Part shown: positions 56,177-64,000 of the stretch, piece after piece
Numbering within the stretch: position 1 is the first letter of the stretch
Layout: each line of letters starts with the position of its first letter
From: Collimonas arenae
GTDB lineage: Bacteria > Pseudomonadota > Gammaproteobacteria > Burkholderiales > Burkholderiaceae_D
Direction: 5' to 3'
DNA length: 64,000 nucleotides
Assembly (NCBI RefSeq): GCF_000786695.1
Contig: NZ_CP009962.1
Span: 4,774,001 to 4,838,000, forward strand
Notes under the pieces: model-generated
The model's input: the letters and a program-made list of their open reading frames with translations, nothing else
Databases searched by the model: none
Told to the model about the DNA's origin: nothing
Made by a program: the position numbers and the translations under genes

Positions 56177-57283
56177 TCAGGCCAGCAGTTTTTTCAGAGC
56201 GTCGATAAATGCTGCGTTTTCGCTTGGCAAGCCGATAGTGATGCGCAACCATTGCGGCAGGCCATAATTGCCGACCGGCCGCACAATGATCCCCTGCTTC
56301 AGCAAAGCCAGATTGACGCGCGCTCCTGCGCCTTCATCTTCCCCTACTTTGACCATGACAAAATTGCCGAACGACGGCACATATTCCAAACCCAGCTCAT
56401 CAAAAGTTTGCGTCAATTGCAGGTAGCCGTCGCGATTCAACTGCGCGCTGCGCTGCAAGAACGCGGTATCGTTCAAGGCAGCCACGGCAGCAGCTTGCGC
56501 CAGCGAGTTGACATTGAATGGCTGACGAATACGGTTCAGCAAATCGGTGATCACCGGTTGCGCGATGCCGAAGCCGATACGCAAACCGGCCAGACCGTAT
56601 GCTTTCGACATCGTGCGCGACACCAGCAGGTTCGGATATTTGCGGACCCAGGAAATCGATTCGTACTGCACTTCTGGCGGCAAGTATTCGTTATAGGCCT
56701 CGTCCAGCACGACCACAATGTGCGGCGGCACGCGCGCCAGGAAAGCTTCCAGCTCGGCCGCCGGAATGAAGCTGCCGGTAGGATTATTCGGATTAGCGAT
56801 AAAGATCAGCTTGGTATCGGCGGTGATCGCATTGGCCATCGCTTCCAGGTCGTGACCGTAGTCCTTGGCTTTGACCACGATAGCGCGCGCACCCACCGCC
56901 TGCGTCGCCAACGCGTACACGACGAACGAATATTCCGCATACATGGCGGCTTGCCCGGCCTGGACGAAAGCATGCGTCGCCAGTTCCAGGATGTCGTTGC
57001 TACCGTTACCCAGCGTGATCCATTCCGCTGGAACATCGTACTTGGCGGTGATCACGGCCTTCAACTCAAAGCCGTTAGCGTCCGGATAACGACCGATATC
57101 GGCGACAGCCTTTTGCATCGCCAGCTTGGCCGACTCCGGCATGCCCAGCGGATTTTCATTGGACGCCAGTTTGATGATCTTGGCTTCGTCCAGGCCGAAT
57201 TCGCGAGCGACTTCGGCAATCGGCTTGCCGCCTTGATACGGGGCGATAGCGCGCACATACTCTGGACCAAATTTAATTGACAT
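56177..57283 (-). CDS. hisC: Histidinol-phosphate aminotransferase family protein (probably aromatic aminotransferase role)
   Basis: 368 residues, a fold-type I PLP enzyme. LASNENPLGMPESAK lies near the N-terminus, FIANPNNPTGSF and VLDEAYNEYL in the middle, and the PLP lysine in VSRTMSKAYGLAGLRIGFG. It has the HisC signature, but its position between pheA and tyrA suggests that this copy also, or mainly, transaminates aromatic keto acids or prephenate. Gene order supports that; sequence alone cannot decide. If a second hisC exists in a his operon, this one is the aromatic copy. Confidence 0.9.
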   Translation of the reverse strand: MSIKFGPEYVRAIAPYQGGKPIAEVAREFGLDEAKIIKLASNENPLGMPESAKLAMQKAVADIGRYPDANGFELKAVITAKYDVPAEWITLGNGSNDILELATHAFVQAGQAAMYAEYSFVVYALATQAVGARAIVVKAKDYGHDLEAMANAITADTKLIFIANPNNPTGSFIPAAELEAFLARVPPHIVVVLDEAYNEYLPPEVQYESISWVRKYPNLLVSRTMSKAYGLAGLRIGFGIAQPVITDLLNRIRQPFNVNSLAQAAAVAALNDTAFLQRSAQLNRDGYLQLTQTFDELGLEYVPSFGNFVMVKVGEDEGAGARVNLALLKQGIIVRPVGNYGLPQWLRITIGLPSENAAFIDALKKLLA

Positions 57284-57356
57284 TGTCTGCTTTCAGGACG
57301 AAATATTGAAACGAAATAACAAGATAAAGAAATAAGGGGACGTGGATCAGGCCGCT

Positions 57357-58430
57357 TTAAAAACTGCGCGGATACGACCCCAGCAGCTTGTAGAACGCAG
57401 CGTTCTGCTGCAATTCTTCCAGCGCCTTGGCGACCTGTTCATCGGCGGCATGGCCTTCGACGTCGACATAGAAATAGTATTCCCATGCGCCCATGCGTGC
57501 CGGCCGCGATTCAAAGCGCGTCATCGATACGCCGTGTTTGGCGAGCGGCGCCAGCAGCTTATAGACCGCGCCAGCCTTGTTCGCCACCGACAGTACCAGC
57601 GAAGTCTGATCCTTGCCGCTAGCCCCGTTTTTCAGTCGGCCAACCACGGCAAAGCGGGTGCGGTTGTGCGGATCATCCTGGATATTGGCGCTGACCACTT
57701 GCAAGTCGTATTTTTGCGCAGCCATTTCGCCGGCGATCGCCGCCACTGCGACATTTTCGCTGGCGATGCGCGCCGCTTCGGCATTCGAAGCAACTGCCTG
57801 CCGTTCGATATTAGGATAGTGCTGATTCAGCCAGGCATTGCATTGCGCCAGCGCTTGCGAGTGCGCGCAAATACGGGTGATGGCATCCATCGTCCCCTCT
57901 TTGGTCATCAGGCTGTGATGCACCGGGATAGAAACTTCACCGCTAATGTTAAGCGTGGTTTGCAACAACAGATCAAGGGTGCGGTTGATCACGCCTTCGG
58001 ACGAATTTTCGATAGGCGCCACGCCAAAGTCGGCCGTACCTGCTTCCGTCGCGCGGAATACCTCATCAATCGAAACGCAAGGCAAACCCTCGACCGCATG
58101 GCCGAACTGCTGATACACCGCCTGCTCGCTGAAGGTGCCGGCTGGGCCCAGATAAGCCACCGTGACGCGCTTTTCCAGCGCGCGGCACGCAGACATCACT
58201 TCGCGGAAAATGGTCTGCACGTCGGCGCCTTGCAGCGGACCGGGATTGCGTTCAGCGACCTTGAGCAAGACTTGCGCCTCGCGCTCCGGGCGAAACACCG
58301 GTGCATTGGTTTCGGCTTTGACGTGACCGACTTCCTGCGCAATTTGCGCACGGCGATTCAGCAACGCCAGGATTTCCGCGTCGATCGCGTCAATCTGCTG
58401 ACGCAAGGGTAGGAGTTTGTCTTCGCTCAT
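57357..58430 (-). CDS. pheA: Bifunctional chorismate mutase / prephenate dehydratase
   Basis: 357 residues in three domains. An AroQ-type chorismate mutase covers residues 1-90 (LRQQIDAIDAEILALLNRRA). The prephenate dehydratase follows with VAYLGPAGTFSEQAVYQQFG and the ENSSEGVINRTLD site. A C-terminal ACT domain has the phenylalanine-sensing ESRPARMGAWEYYFYVD. It makes phenylpyruvate from chorismate and should be feedback-inhibited by phenylalanine. serC is 88 bases upstream and hisC is 73 bases downstream. Confidence 0.96.
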   Translation of the reverse strand: MSEDKLLPLRQQIDAIDAEILALLNRRAQIAQEVGHVKAETNAPVFRPEREAQVLLKVAERNPGPLQGADVQTIFREVMSACRALEKRVTVAYLGPAGTFSEQAVYQQFGHAVEGLPCVSIDEVFRATEAGTADFGVAPIENSSEGVINRTLDLLLQTTLNISGEVSIPVHHSLMTKEGTMDAITRICAHSQALAQCNAWLNQHYPNIERQAVASNAEAARIASENVAVAAIAGEMAAQKYDLQVVSANIQDDPHNRTRFAVVGRLKNGASGKDQTSLVLSVANKAGAVYKLLAPLAKHGVSMTRFESRPARMGAWEYYFYVDVEGHAADEQVAKALEELQQNAAFYKLLGSYPRSF

Positions 58431-58518
58431 GTTAGCTCTGTATTTCTATCTCAGGTTCTACTACTGCTTCTACTGCCGGCCCAACCAGACGTCGGCAATT
58501 GCGTGCAGAAAAAGCGCG

Positions 58519-59625
58519 TTAGCCGCGCTGCTTCTCAAATTCCTTCAGATAAGCGACCAATGCCTGGACACCTTCCAAGGGCATTGCGTTGTAAATCGAA
58601 GCACGCATGCCGCCCACCGATTTATGTCCCTTCAGTTGCAACAATCCCTGCTCTTTCGCCCCCGTCAGAAACGCCTCATTCAGCGCTTCATTCGCAAGAA
58701 AGAACGGCACGTTCATGCGCGAACGGCAGTTGCTGGCGATTTTGGTGCGGTAAAAATCGGTGGAATCCAGGTAGTCGTACAGCAACGCCGCCTTGGCGAT
58801 ATTCCGTTGCTCCATCGCTGTGACGCCGCCCTGGCGCTTGAGCCACTGGAACACCAGCCCTGCGATATAGATCGCATAGGTTGGCGGCGTGTTGTACATC
58901 GAATCATTGTCGGCGACGATTTTCCAGTTGAAGGCGGAAGGGCAGGCTGGCAAAGCATGGCCGAGCAAATCTTCGCGCACCACCACCAGCGTCAGGCCGG
59001 CCGGTCCGATATTCTTTTGTGCGCCGCCATAGATCACGCCATATTTGGATACATCCACCATGCGCGACAGGATATGTGACGACATGTCGGCGACCAAGGG
59101 AGCACCATTGGTATCGACACCGATATCGGGTGTAAATTGGTACTCGACGCCGTCTATCGTTTCATTGCTGCAGATATGCACGTACGCCGGATCCTTAGAC
59201 AGCTGCCAGCTTTCACGCGCGGGAATTTGCGCATAGTGACTCTCTTCGGAAGAAGCCGCAACATTGACATTGCCATAGCGCCGCGCTTCTTTCAGCGACT
59301 TGGTCGACCAGGAACCGGTGTTGATATAGTCGCTGGTAGCAGGCTGTGCTCTGCCATTGCGCCCCAGAAGATTGAGCGGAACAATCGCATTCTCGGCAAT
59401 CGCGCCGCCCTGCATGAACAACAGCTTGTAATTGTCCGGCACGCCAAGCAGCTCGCGGAAATCGTATTGCGCTGCGGCCAGGATCGACATGAATTCCTTG
59501 CCGCGATGGCTCATTTCCATCACGGACATACCACTACCTTGCCAGTCCAGCATTTCGGCGGCAGCTTGCTGCAACACCTCTTTCGGTAATACGGCAGGAC
59601 CAGCAGAAAAATTATAGATTGGCAT
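58519..59625 (-). CDS. serC: Phosphoserine aminotransferase
   Basis: 368 residues. It starts [18 protein letters not shown], with [16 protein letters not shown] and the PLP lysine in [20 protein letters not shown]. The C-terminal [20 protein letters not shown] is typical. It makes 3-phosphoserine for serine and a PLP precursor. It lies between gyrA and pheA as in most Burkholderiales. Confidence 0.96.
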   Translation of the reverse strand: MPIYNFSAGPAVLPKEVLQQAAAEMLDWQGSGMSVMEMSHRGKEFMSILAAAQYDFRELLGVPDNYKLLFMQGGAIAENAIVPLNLLGRNGRAQPATSDYINTGSWSTKSLKEARRYGNVNVAASSEESHYAQIPARESWQLSKDPAYVHICSNETIDGVEYQFTPDIGVDTNGAPLVADMSSHILSRMVDVSKYGVIYGGAQKNIGPAGLTLVVVREDLLGHALPACPSAFNWKIVADNDSMYNTPPTYAIYIAGLVFQWLKRQGGVTAMEQRNIAKAALLYDYLDSTDFYRTKIASNCRSRMNVPFFLANEALNEAFLTGAKEQGLLQLKGHKSVGGMRASIYNAMPLEGVQALVAYLKEFEKQRG

Positions 59626-59748
59626 GATGAATATCGTCAGATAAAGAACCGGAATTGCAGAGACTACGCAGAAATGCTGATGCTTTGAAAACTATGGTCC
59701 AACAGATGGCGTTACTGTGATGCGATATCGATAAAATCCAGAACAACA

Positions 59749-59773
59749 CGCGGCTCAGCCAGGCTGAGCCGCG
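59749..59773 (-). terminator. Perfect 12-bp hairpin after gyrA
   Basis: CGCGGCTCAGCC and GGCTGAGCCGCG are separated by one base. It lies 8 bases after the gyrA stop codon on the minus strand. Only a weak T-rich tail (TGTTGTT) follows, so it could terminate partially or stabilise the gyrA message. Confidence 0.6.
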
Positions 59774-59781
59774 CTACTGCA

Positions 59782-62466
59782 TTACTCTGTCGACGCGTCG
59801 GGAGCATCACCTGCTTCGGTGTTGCCGCCTGTTTCAGCATCGGTACCGGTCGCATCCGCAGCGTCCGTTGCTTCAGCCACGTCGACTTCGGCATCGGATT
59901 CGACCACACGCTGCAAACCGCTCAGCTTGGTGCCGTCTTCCACCGCGATCAGCGTCACGCCTTGGGTGGCGCGGCCCATTTCACGAATCTCCGCAACACG
60001 GGTACGGATCAGGACGCCACCAGTGGTGATCAGGATGATCTCGTCGCTAGGCTCAACCAGCGTCGCTGCAACAACCTTGCCGTTGCGCTCGCTGGTCTGG
60101 ATCGCGATCATGCCCTTGGTGCCGCGGCCATGGCGGGTGTACTCGGTGATCGGAGTACGTTTTCCGAAGCCATTTTCAGTCGCCGTCAATACCGATTGCT
60201 GTTCGTTTTCCGCGACCAGCAAAGCGATGACCTGTTGGCCCTCTTCCAGGTTCATGCCGCGCACGCCACGTGCAGTACGACCCATCGGACGCACATCGTT
60301 TTCATCGAAGCGCACTGCCTTGCCGGAATCGGAGAACAGCATCACGTCATGCTGGCCGTCGGTCAGCGCGGCGCCGATCAGGAAATCACCTTCATCCAGA
60401 TCGACCGCGATAATGCCAGCCTTGCGTGGGTTGCTAAAGTCGGACAACGGCGTCTTCTTGACGGTACCGAGGCTGGTCGACATGAAGACATAACGGTCTT
60501 CAGGGAACGAGCGGTTGGCGCCGGACAATGGCAATACCACGGTGATTTTTTCGCCGTCCTGCAGCGGGAACATATTGACGATCGGCTTGCCGCGCGAATT
60601 GCGCGAGCCCTGCGGGAGTTCCCAGATCTTCAGCCAGTACAGGCGGCCGCGATTACTAAAGCACAAGATGTAATCATGGGTATTGCCGACGAACAGCTGG
60701 TCGATCCAGTCATCTTCTTTGGTCGCCATCGCTTGCTTGCCGCGACCGCCACGTTTTTGCGCGCGGTATTCGGACACAGGCTGCGACTTCATGTAGCCGG
60801 TGTGTGACAAGGTCACAACCATGTCTTGGGGCGTGATCAAGTCTTCCGTACCCAGGTCGGTCGGATTCAATTCGATTTGCGAACGACGTTCATCTTTGTT
60901 GCCGATGCCGTATTCGTTCTTGGCAGCGGTCATTTCATCAGTGATGATGACGGTGACGCGTTCCGGCTTGGCCAGGATGTCCAGCAAATCGGCGATCTGC
61001 GCCATCACGTCTTTGTATTCGTTGACGATCTTGTCTTGTTCCAGACCAGTCAGGCGTTGCAAACGCATCTGCAGGATTTCCTGCGCCTGGTCATCCGACA
61101 GCTTGTACAAACCGTCAGTCTGGATGCCGTAATGCTTAGGCAGGTTTTCCGGACGGAAGGCTTCGACGCCACCAACTTCGTCGCCAGTACGAGCCAGCAT
61201 TTCGCGCACCATGGAAGAATCCCAGGCGCGCGCCATCAGTTCGGATTTCGCGACCGGCGGCGTCGGCGCAGCCTTGATCAGCGCGATGAAATCATCGATG
61301 TTCGCCAGCGCTACCGCCAGACCTTCCAGCACGTGGCCGCGTTCGCGCGCCTTGCGCAATTCGAACACGGTACGGCGCGTCACCACTTCACGACGATGCG
61401 ACAGGAAGCATTCCAACATCTGCTTCAGGTTCAGCAACTTAGGCTGGCCATCCACCAGCGCCACCATGTTCATGCCGAACGTGTCTTGCAGCTGCGTTTG
61501 CTTGTACAGGTTGTTGAGCACCACTTCGGCCACTTCGCCGCGCTTGAGCTCGATCACCACACGCATGCCGGACTTGTCCGATTCGTCGCGCAGGTCGGAA
61601 ATACCTTCCAGCTTCTTGTCACGCACCAGCTCGGCGATACGTTCCAGCAGCGCCTTCTTGTTTACCTGGTACGGCAGTTCGTCGATGATGATCGCGGTGC
61701 GGCCTTCACGTCCGAATTCTTCGAAGTGGGTCTTGGCGCGCATCACCACGCGACCACGGCCGGTGCGGTAACCATCGCGTACACCGGACACGCCGTAAAT
61801 GATGCCGGCGGTCGGGAAGTCCGGCGCCGGGATGATTTCGATCAGCTCGTCGATCGTGCAATCGGCGTTGCGCAACACGTGCAGCGCGCCATCGATCACT
61901 TCTGTCAGGTTGTGCGGCGGAATGTTGGTCGCCATACCCACCGCGATCCCGGACGAACCGTTGATCAGCAGGTTGGGAATACGGGTCGGCAATACCGATG
62001 GCTCTTTTTCCTTGCCGTCGTAGTTCGGCACGAAATCGACGGTTTCCTTGTCGAGGTCGGCCAGCAGTTCGCCGGCGATCTTGTCGAGGCGGCACTCGGT
62101 GTAACGCATCGCTGCCGCGCCGTCGCCATCGATCGAGCCGAAGTTGCCTTGGCCGTCGACCAGCATATAACGCAGCGAAAACGGCTGCGCCATCCGCACC
62201 AGCGTGTCGTAAATCGAGGCGTCGCCGTGCGGGTGGTATTTACCCATGGTTTCACCGACCACGCGCGCGCATTTGACGAACGGGCGATTCCAGACATTGT
62301 TCATTTCATGCATCGCGAACAAGACCCGGCGGTGCACCGGCTTGAGGCCGTCGCGCACATCCGGCAATGCACGGCCGACGATCACGCTCATGGCGTAATC
62401 GAGATAGCTCTTGCGCATTTCTTCTTCGAGGGAAATCGGGATTGTTTCTTTAGCGAATTGATCCAT
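59782..62466 (-). CDS. gyrA: DNA gyrase subunit A
   Basis: 894 residues. The catalytic tyrosine lies in [10 protein letters not shown], and the GyrA box QKRGGRGKQ and six-bladed C-terminal domain are present. Numbering at the N-terminus equals E. coli: the quinolone region reads [18 protein letters not shown], so position 83 is Ala and position 87 is Asp. An acidic, low-complexity tail of about 35 residues (rich in Asp, Ala, Glu, Thr) ends the protein. With GyrB it introduces negative supercoils. It heads the minus-strand run toward serC; the 263 bases upstream are shared with the divergent OmpA gene. Confidence 0.97.
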   Translation of the reverse strand: MDQFAKETIPISLEEEMRKSYLDYAMSVIVGRALPDVRDGLKPVHRRVLFAMHEMNNVWNRPFVKCARVVGETMGKYHPHGDASIYDTLVRMAQPFSLRYMLVDGQGNFGSIDGDGAAAMRYTECRLDKIAGELLADLDKETVDFVPNYDGKEKEPSVLPTRIPNLLINGSSGIAVGMATNIPPHNLTEVIDGALHVLRNADCTIDELIEIIPAPDFPTAGIIYGVSGVRDGYRTGRGRVVMRAKTHFEEFGREGRTAIIIDELPYQVNKKALLERIAELVRDKKLEGISDLRDESDKSGMRVVIELKRGEVAEVVLNNLYKQTQLQDTFGMNMVALVDGQPKLLNLKQMLECFLSHRREVVTRRTVFELRKARERGHVLEGLAVALANIDDFIALIKAAPTPPVAKSELMARAWDSSMVREMLARTGDEVGGVEAFRPENLPKHYGIQTDGLYKLSDDQAQEILQMRLQRLTGLEQDKIVNEYKDVMAQIADLLDILAKPERVTVIITDEMTAAKNEYGIGNKDERRSQIELNPTDLGTEDLITPQDMVVTLSHTGYMKSQPVSEYRAQKRGGRGKQAMATKEDDWIDQLFVGNTHDYILCFSNRGRLYWLKIWELPQGSRNSRGKPIVNMFPLQDGEKITVVLPLSGANRSFPEDRYVFMSTSLGTVKKTPLSDFSNPRKAGIIAVDLDEGDFLIGAALTDGQHDVMLFSDSGKAVRFDENDVRPMGRTARGVRGMNLEEGQQVIALLVAENEQQSVLTATENGFGKRTPITEYTRHGRGTKGMIAIQTSERNGKVVAATLVEPSDEIILITTGGVLIRTRVAEIREMGRATQGVTLIAVEDGTKLSGLQRVVESDAEVDVAEATDAADATGTDAETGGNTEAGDAPDASTE

Positions 62467-62729
62467 TTAGCGAGTCGGCCAATCTTAACTTGGGTTGATC
62501 AATATAGAACCAGCGTTCATTGCCGATCTGCCGGCTGGCGGCGGAATACAGTTTAAAACGAAGGTACAACCGCGTGATTTTAGCACGCGAGAGTGGCAGT
62601 TCTGGCTTTTCAGGCAAGGCAGAGCGGCTGAAAACCTGCCGGGTCAAAAAAATATGTTTAAATGCCGCCTTGCCCGGCTTTTAGGAACTGTCCCATTCGT
62701 TCCTCGCCATTTCTATCAGGAAATAATTT
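62467..62729. promoter_or_regulatory. Divergent intergenic region gyrA / OmpA-family gene
   Basis: 263 bases that must hold both promoters. An AT-rich TCAAAAAAATATGTTTAAATG stretch near 62644-62663 is a candidate for the OmpA side. I could not define -35/-10 pairs with confidence. Confidence 0.4.
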
Positions 62730-63404
62730 ATGCGTCATACCATTGCGCTGAGTCTGTTGTTAGGCTCGGCTTGCGGCTTTGCAGCCCACTCCGGCTTTGC
62801 CCAAACCACCGACATCCAAGCCAACCGTGAAAAAAGTGCCTATCTGCAAGATGGCCGCGGCCCGGTAGTACGCAGCCAGGATGGCTTGTGCTGGCGCTCC
62901 GGTTATTGGGACGCCAGTGATGCAGTCGCCGGCTGCGACGGCGAGCTGATATCCCCAGTCATGAAAGTAACTGCACCGGCGCTCGCCGTCGTGCCAGAAA
63001 TTGCCAACGATCAACCTACGGCGCCGACTCTTATTGCCCGATGTGAATTTACCTTATCCAGCGATAGCACTTTCAGCTTCGGAAAAGCGATACTGAGCAA
63101 AACAGCCAAACAAAATATTGATAAAAATGCCATATCAAAACTGGCGGATTGCGGCACAGCCAAAGTTATATTGGTAACCGGCTACACCGATCACCTTGGG
63201 ACAGACGGCTATAACCAGAAGTTATCAACACAACGTGCCGCCAGCGTCGCCAAGTATCTGAAAAGCAAAGGCGTGACCAACAAAATAGAGGTCGTTGGCG
63301 CCGGTTCAGCCGATCCGATAGTGACTTGCAGCAACAAATTAGATCATCAAAAACGCATCGCATGCCTCAGCCCGAACCGCAGAGTGATAATCAAAATACA
63401 ATAA
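62730..63404 (+). CDS. OmpA-family outer-membrane/peptidoglycan-binding protein
   Basis: 224 residues. Signal peptide LSLLLGSACGFAAHSGFAQ; a short N-terminal part with GLCWRSGYWD and AGCDGEL (a Cys pair); a linker; then the OmpA C-terminal domain with CEFTLSSDSTFSFGKAIL, VTGYTDHLGTDGYNQKLS and TQRAASVAKYLKSKGV, which contains the Asp and Arg that grip diaminopimelate. No eight-stranded barrel is present. It probably links outer membrane or periplasm to peptidoglycan. A paralogue follows after 285 bases. Confidence 0.92.
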   Translation: MRHTIALSLLLGSACGFAAHSGFAQTTDIQANREKSAYLQDGRGPVVRSQDGLCWRSGYWDASDAVAGCDGELISPVMKVTAPALAVVPEIANDQPTAPTLIARCEFTLSSDSTFSFGKAILSKTAKQNIDKNAISKLADCGTAKVILVTGYTDHLGTDGYNQKLSTQRAASVAKYLKSKGVTNKIEVVGAGSADPIVTCSNKLDHQKRIACLSPNRRVIIKIQ

Positions 63405-63689
63405 AACCAAAATAAAATAGATACTTTCCTTGCGCCGATGTAATATGTCGGCCGTGGTGATGTTTTCATAATGTTATGTTGTATGAAAACAACGAAGCAG
63501 GCAAAACGTGTGCTGGATCATTTGGCATCCTTCGCTAGCGCTTGAAGCCTGTGGCAGAATGGTGGTCAAGTTCATTGCGTGTGGTCAATCCCACACGTAA
63601 CGGCCTGAACCACGTGGTACTATCCAATTTTTGATGTCGTATATTAGTTGCGCAGTTAATCTGCGGATATCTCAACCGAGAGGAGAAAC
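63405..63689. other. Intergenic region between the two OmpA-family genes
   Basis: 285 bases without a supported gene. A short inverted repeat GTGTGG / CCCACAC lies near 63577-63594. TATATT near 63641-63646 may be a -10 for the second gene. No clear terminator follows the first gene. Confidence 0.4.
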
Positions 63690-64000
63690 ATGAATAAATT
63701 AGCAAAACTCGTCTTCGCTGCGTCCGCAGTCGTCGCACTCTCTGCCTCCGCGCAGGAAATCAAAGATATCCAGGCACCTACCCCAAACAGCGCCTATGTG
63801 CAAAGCTCCAACGGCGTGATCGCACGTGACCCGTACGGTCTGTGCTGGCATACCGGTTACTGGACACCAGCTGACTCGGTTCCAGGTTGCGACGGCGAAA
63901 TCGCTCAAGCTGCACCTGCTCCAGCAGCACCAGCTCCAGCACCAGTCGTTCCAGCACCAGCTCCAGTATCGCAAAAGGTTACTTTTGCTGCTGACGCATT
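63690..64000 (+). CDS. OmpA-family protein, second copy, cut by window edge
   Basis: 103 residues are visible. ATG 63690 is preceded by AGGAG. A signal peptide (MNKLAKLVFAASAVVALSASA) is followed by the same GLCWHTGYW and PGCDGE cysteine motifs as the first copy. A Pro/Ala-rich linker (APAPAAPAPAPVVPAPAPV) and the start of the OmpA C-terminal domain (KVTFAADA) follow. The first copy lacks the Pro/Ala linker. It is the more typical OmpA of the group and probably highly expressed. Confidence 0.92.
   Translation, partial: MNKLAKLVFAASAVVALSASAQEIKDIQAPTPNSAYVQSSNGVIARDPYGLCWHTGYWTPADSVPGCDGEIAQAAPAPAAPAPAPVVPAPAPVSQKVTFAADA

Noticed and set aside
60826..62556. 576-codon plus-strand frame opposite gyrA
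   Set aside because: Antisense of gyrA with typical His/Phe/Gln-rich shadow composition; it runs past the gyrA start without any motif.

Overview
The window looks like a chromosomal segment of a betaproteobacterium of the order Burkholderiales, most likely family Oxalobacteraceae (a Collimonas/Herbaspirillum/Janthinobacterium-like organism). The reasons are protein resemblance and the run gyrA-serC-pheA-hisC-tyrA-aroA-cmk-rpsA-ihfB-lapA-lapB, which is typical of this group. Genus assignment is an inference; no rRNA or other typing gene is present.

Layout. Positions 1-3833 (minus strand) hold the start of an exopolysaccharide operon: export lipoprotein (Wza type), low-molecular-weight tyrosine phosphatase, and a tyrosine autokinase/chain-length protein cut by the window edge. 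Positions 3834-5332 are a mobile-element scar: a serine resolvase that has lost its DNA-binding end, abutting a fragment of an IS21-type IstA transposase. Positions 5434-7740 are groESL with a sigma-32-like promoter and a perfect CIRCE operator. Positions 7929-10545 are a metNIQ methionine ABC importer.

Positions 10659-30763 (20 kb, minus strand) are the most striking region: two tandem giant trimeric autotransporter adhesin genes of 2566 and 3898 codons. Both have an ESPR-type signal peptide, an enormous Ser/Thr-rich stalk built from 25- and 32-residue units almost without charged residues, a YadA-type head/neck near the C-terminus, and a YadA membrane anchor. They share about 440 bp of apparently identical 3' coding sequence. 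Their long upstream leaders are also conserved in several blocks, so a gene-plus-control-region duplication followed by gene conversion is likely. An AT-rich 1.3 kb gap precedes the second gene.

Positions 32095-41607 hold a circularly permuted ribosome-assembly GTPase (YlqF/RbgA), a histone-deacetylase-like enzyme, a MoxR/DUF58/transglutaminase trio followed by a lytic transglycosylase, YaeQ, a DUF1415 protein and a small predicted DNA-binding protein. Positions 41651-62466 are almost all minus strand: cysM, comEA, a heptose kinase, UDP-glucose dehydrogenase, lapB, lapA, ihfB, rpsA, cmk, a large SWIM/SNF2 helicase placed between aroA and cmk, then aroA, tyrA, hisC, pheA, serC and gyrA. Two tandem OmpA-family genes (plus strand) close the window; the second is cut at 64000.

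Together the window combines core genes (chaperonin, aromatic amino acids, translation, gyrase, LPS control) with cell-surface functions: capsule/EPS, giant adhesins, heptose and UDP-glucuronate precursors, and OmpA proteins. The accessory signals are concentrated at the recombinase scar and the adhesin locus.
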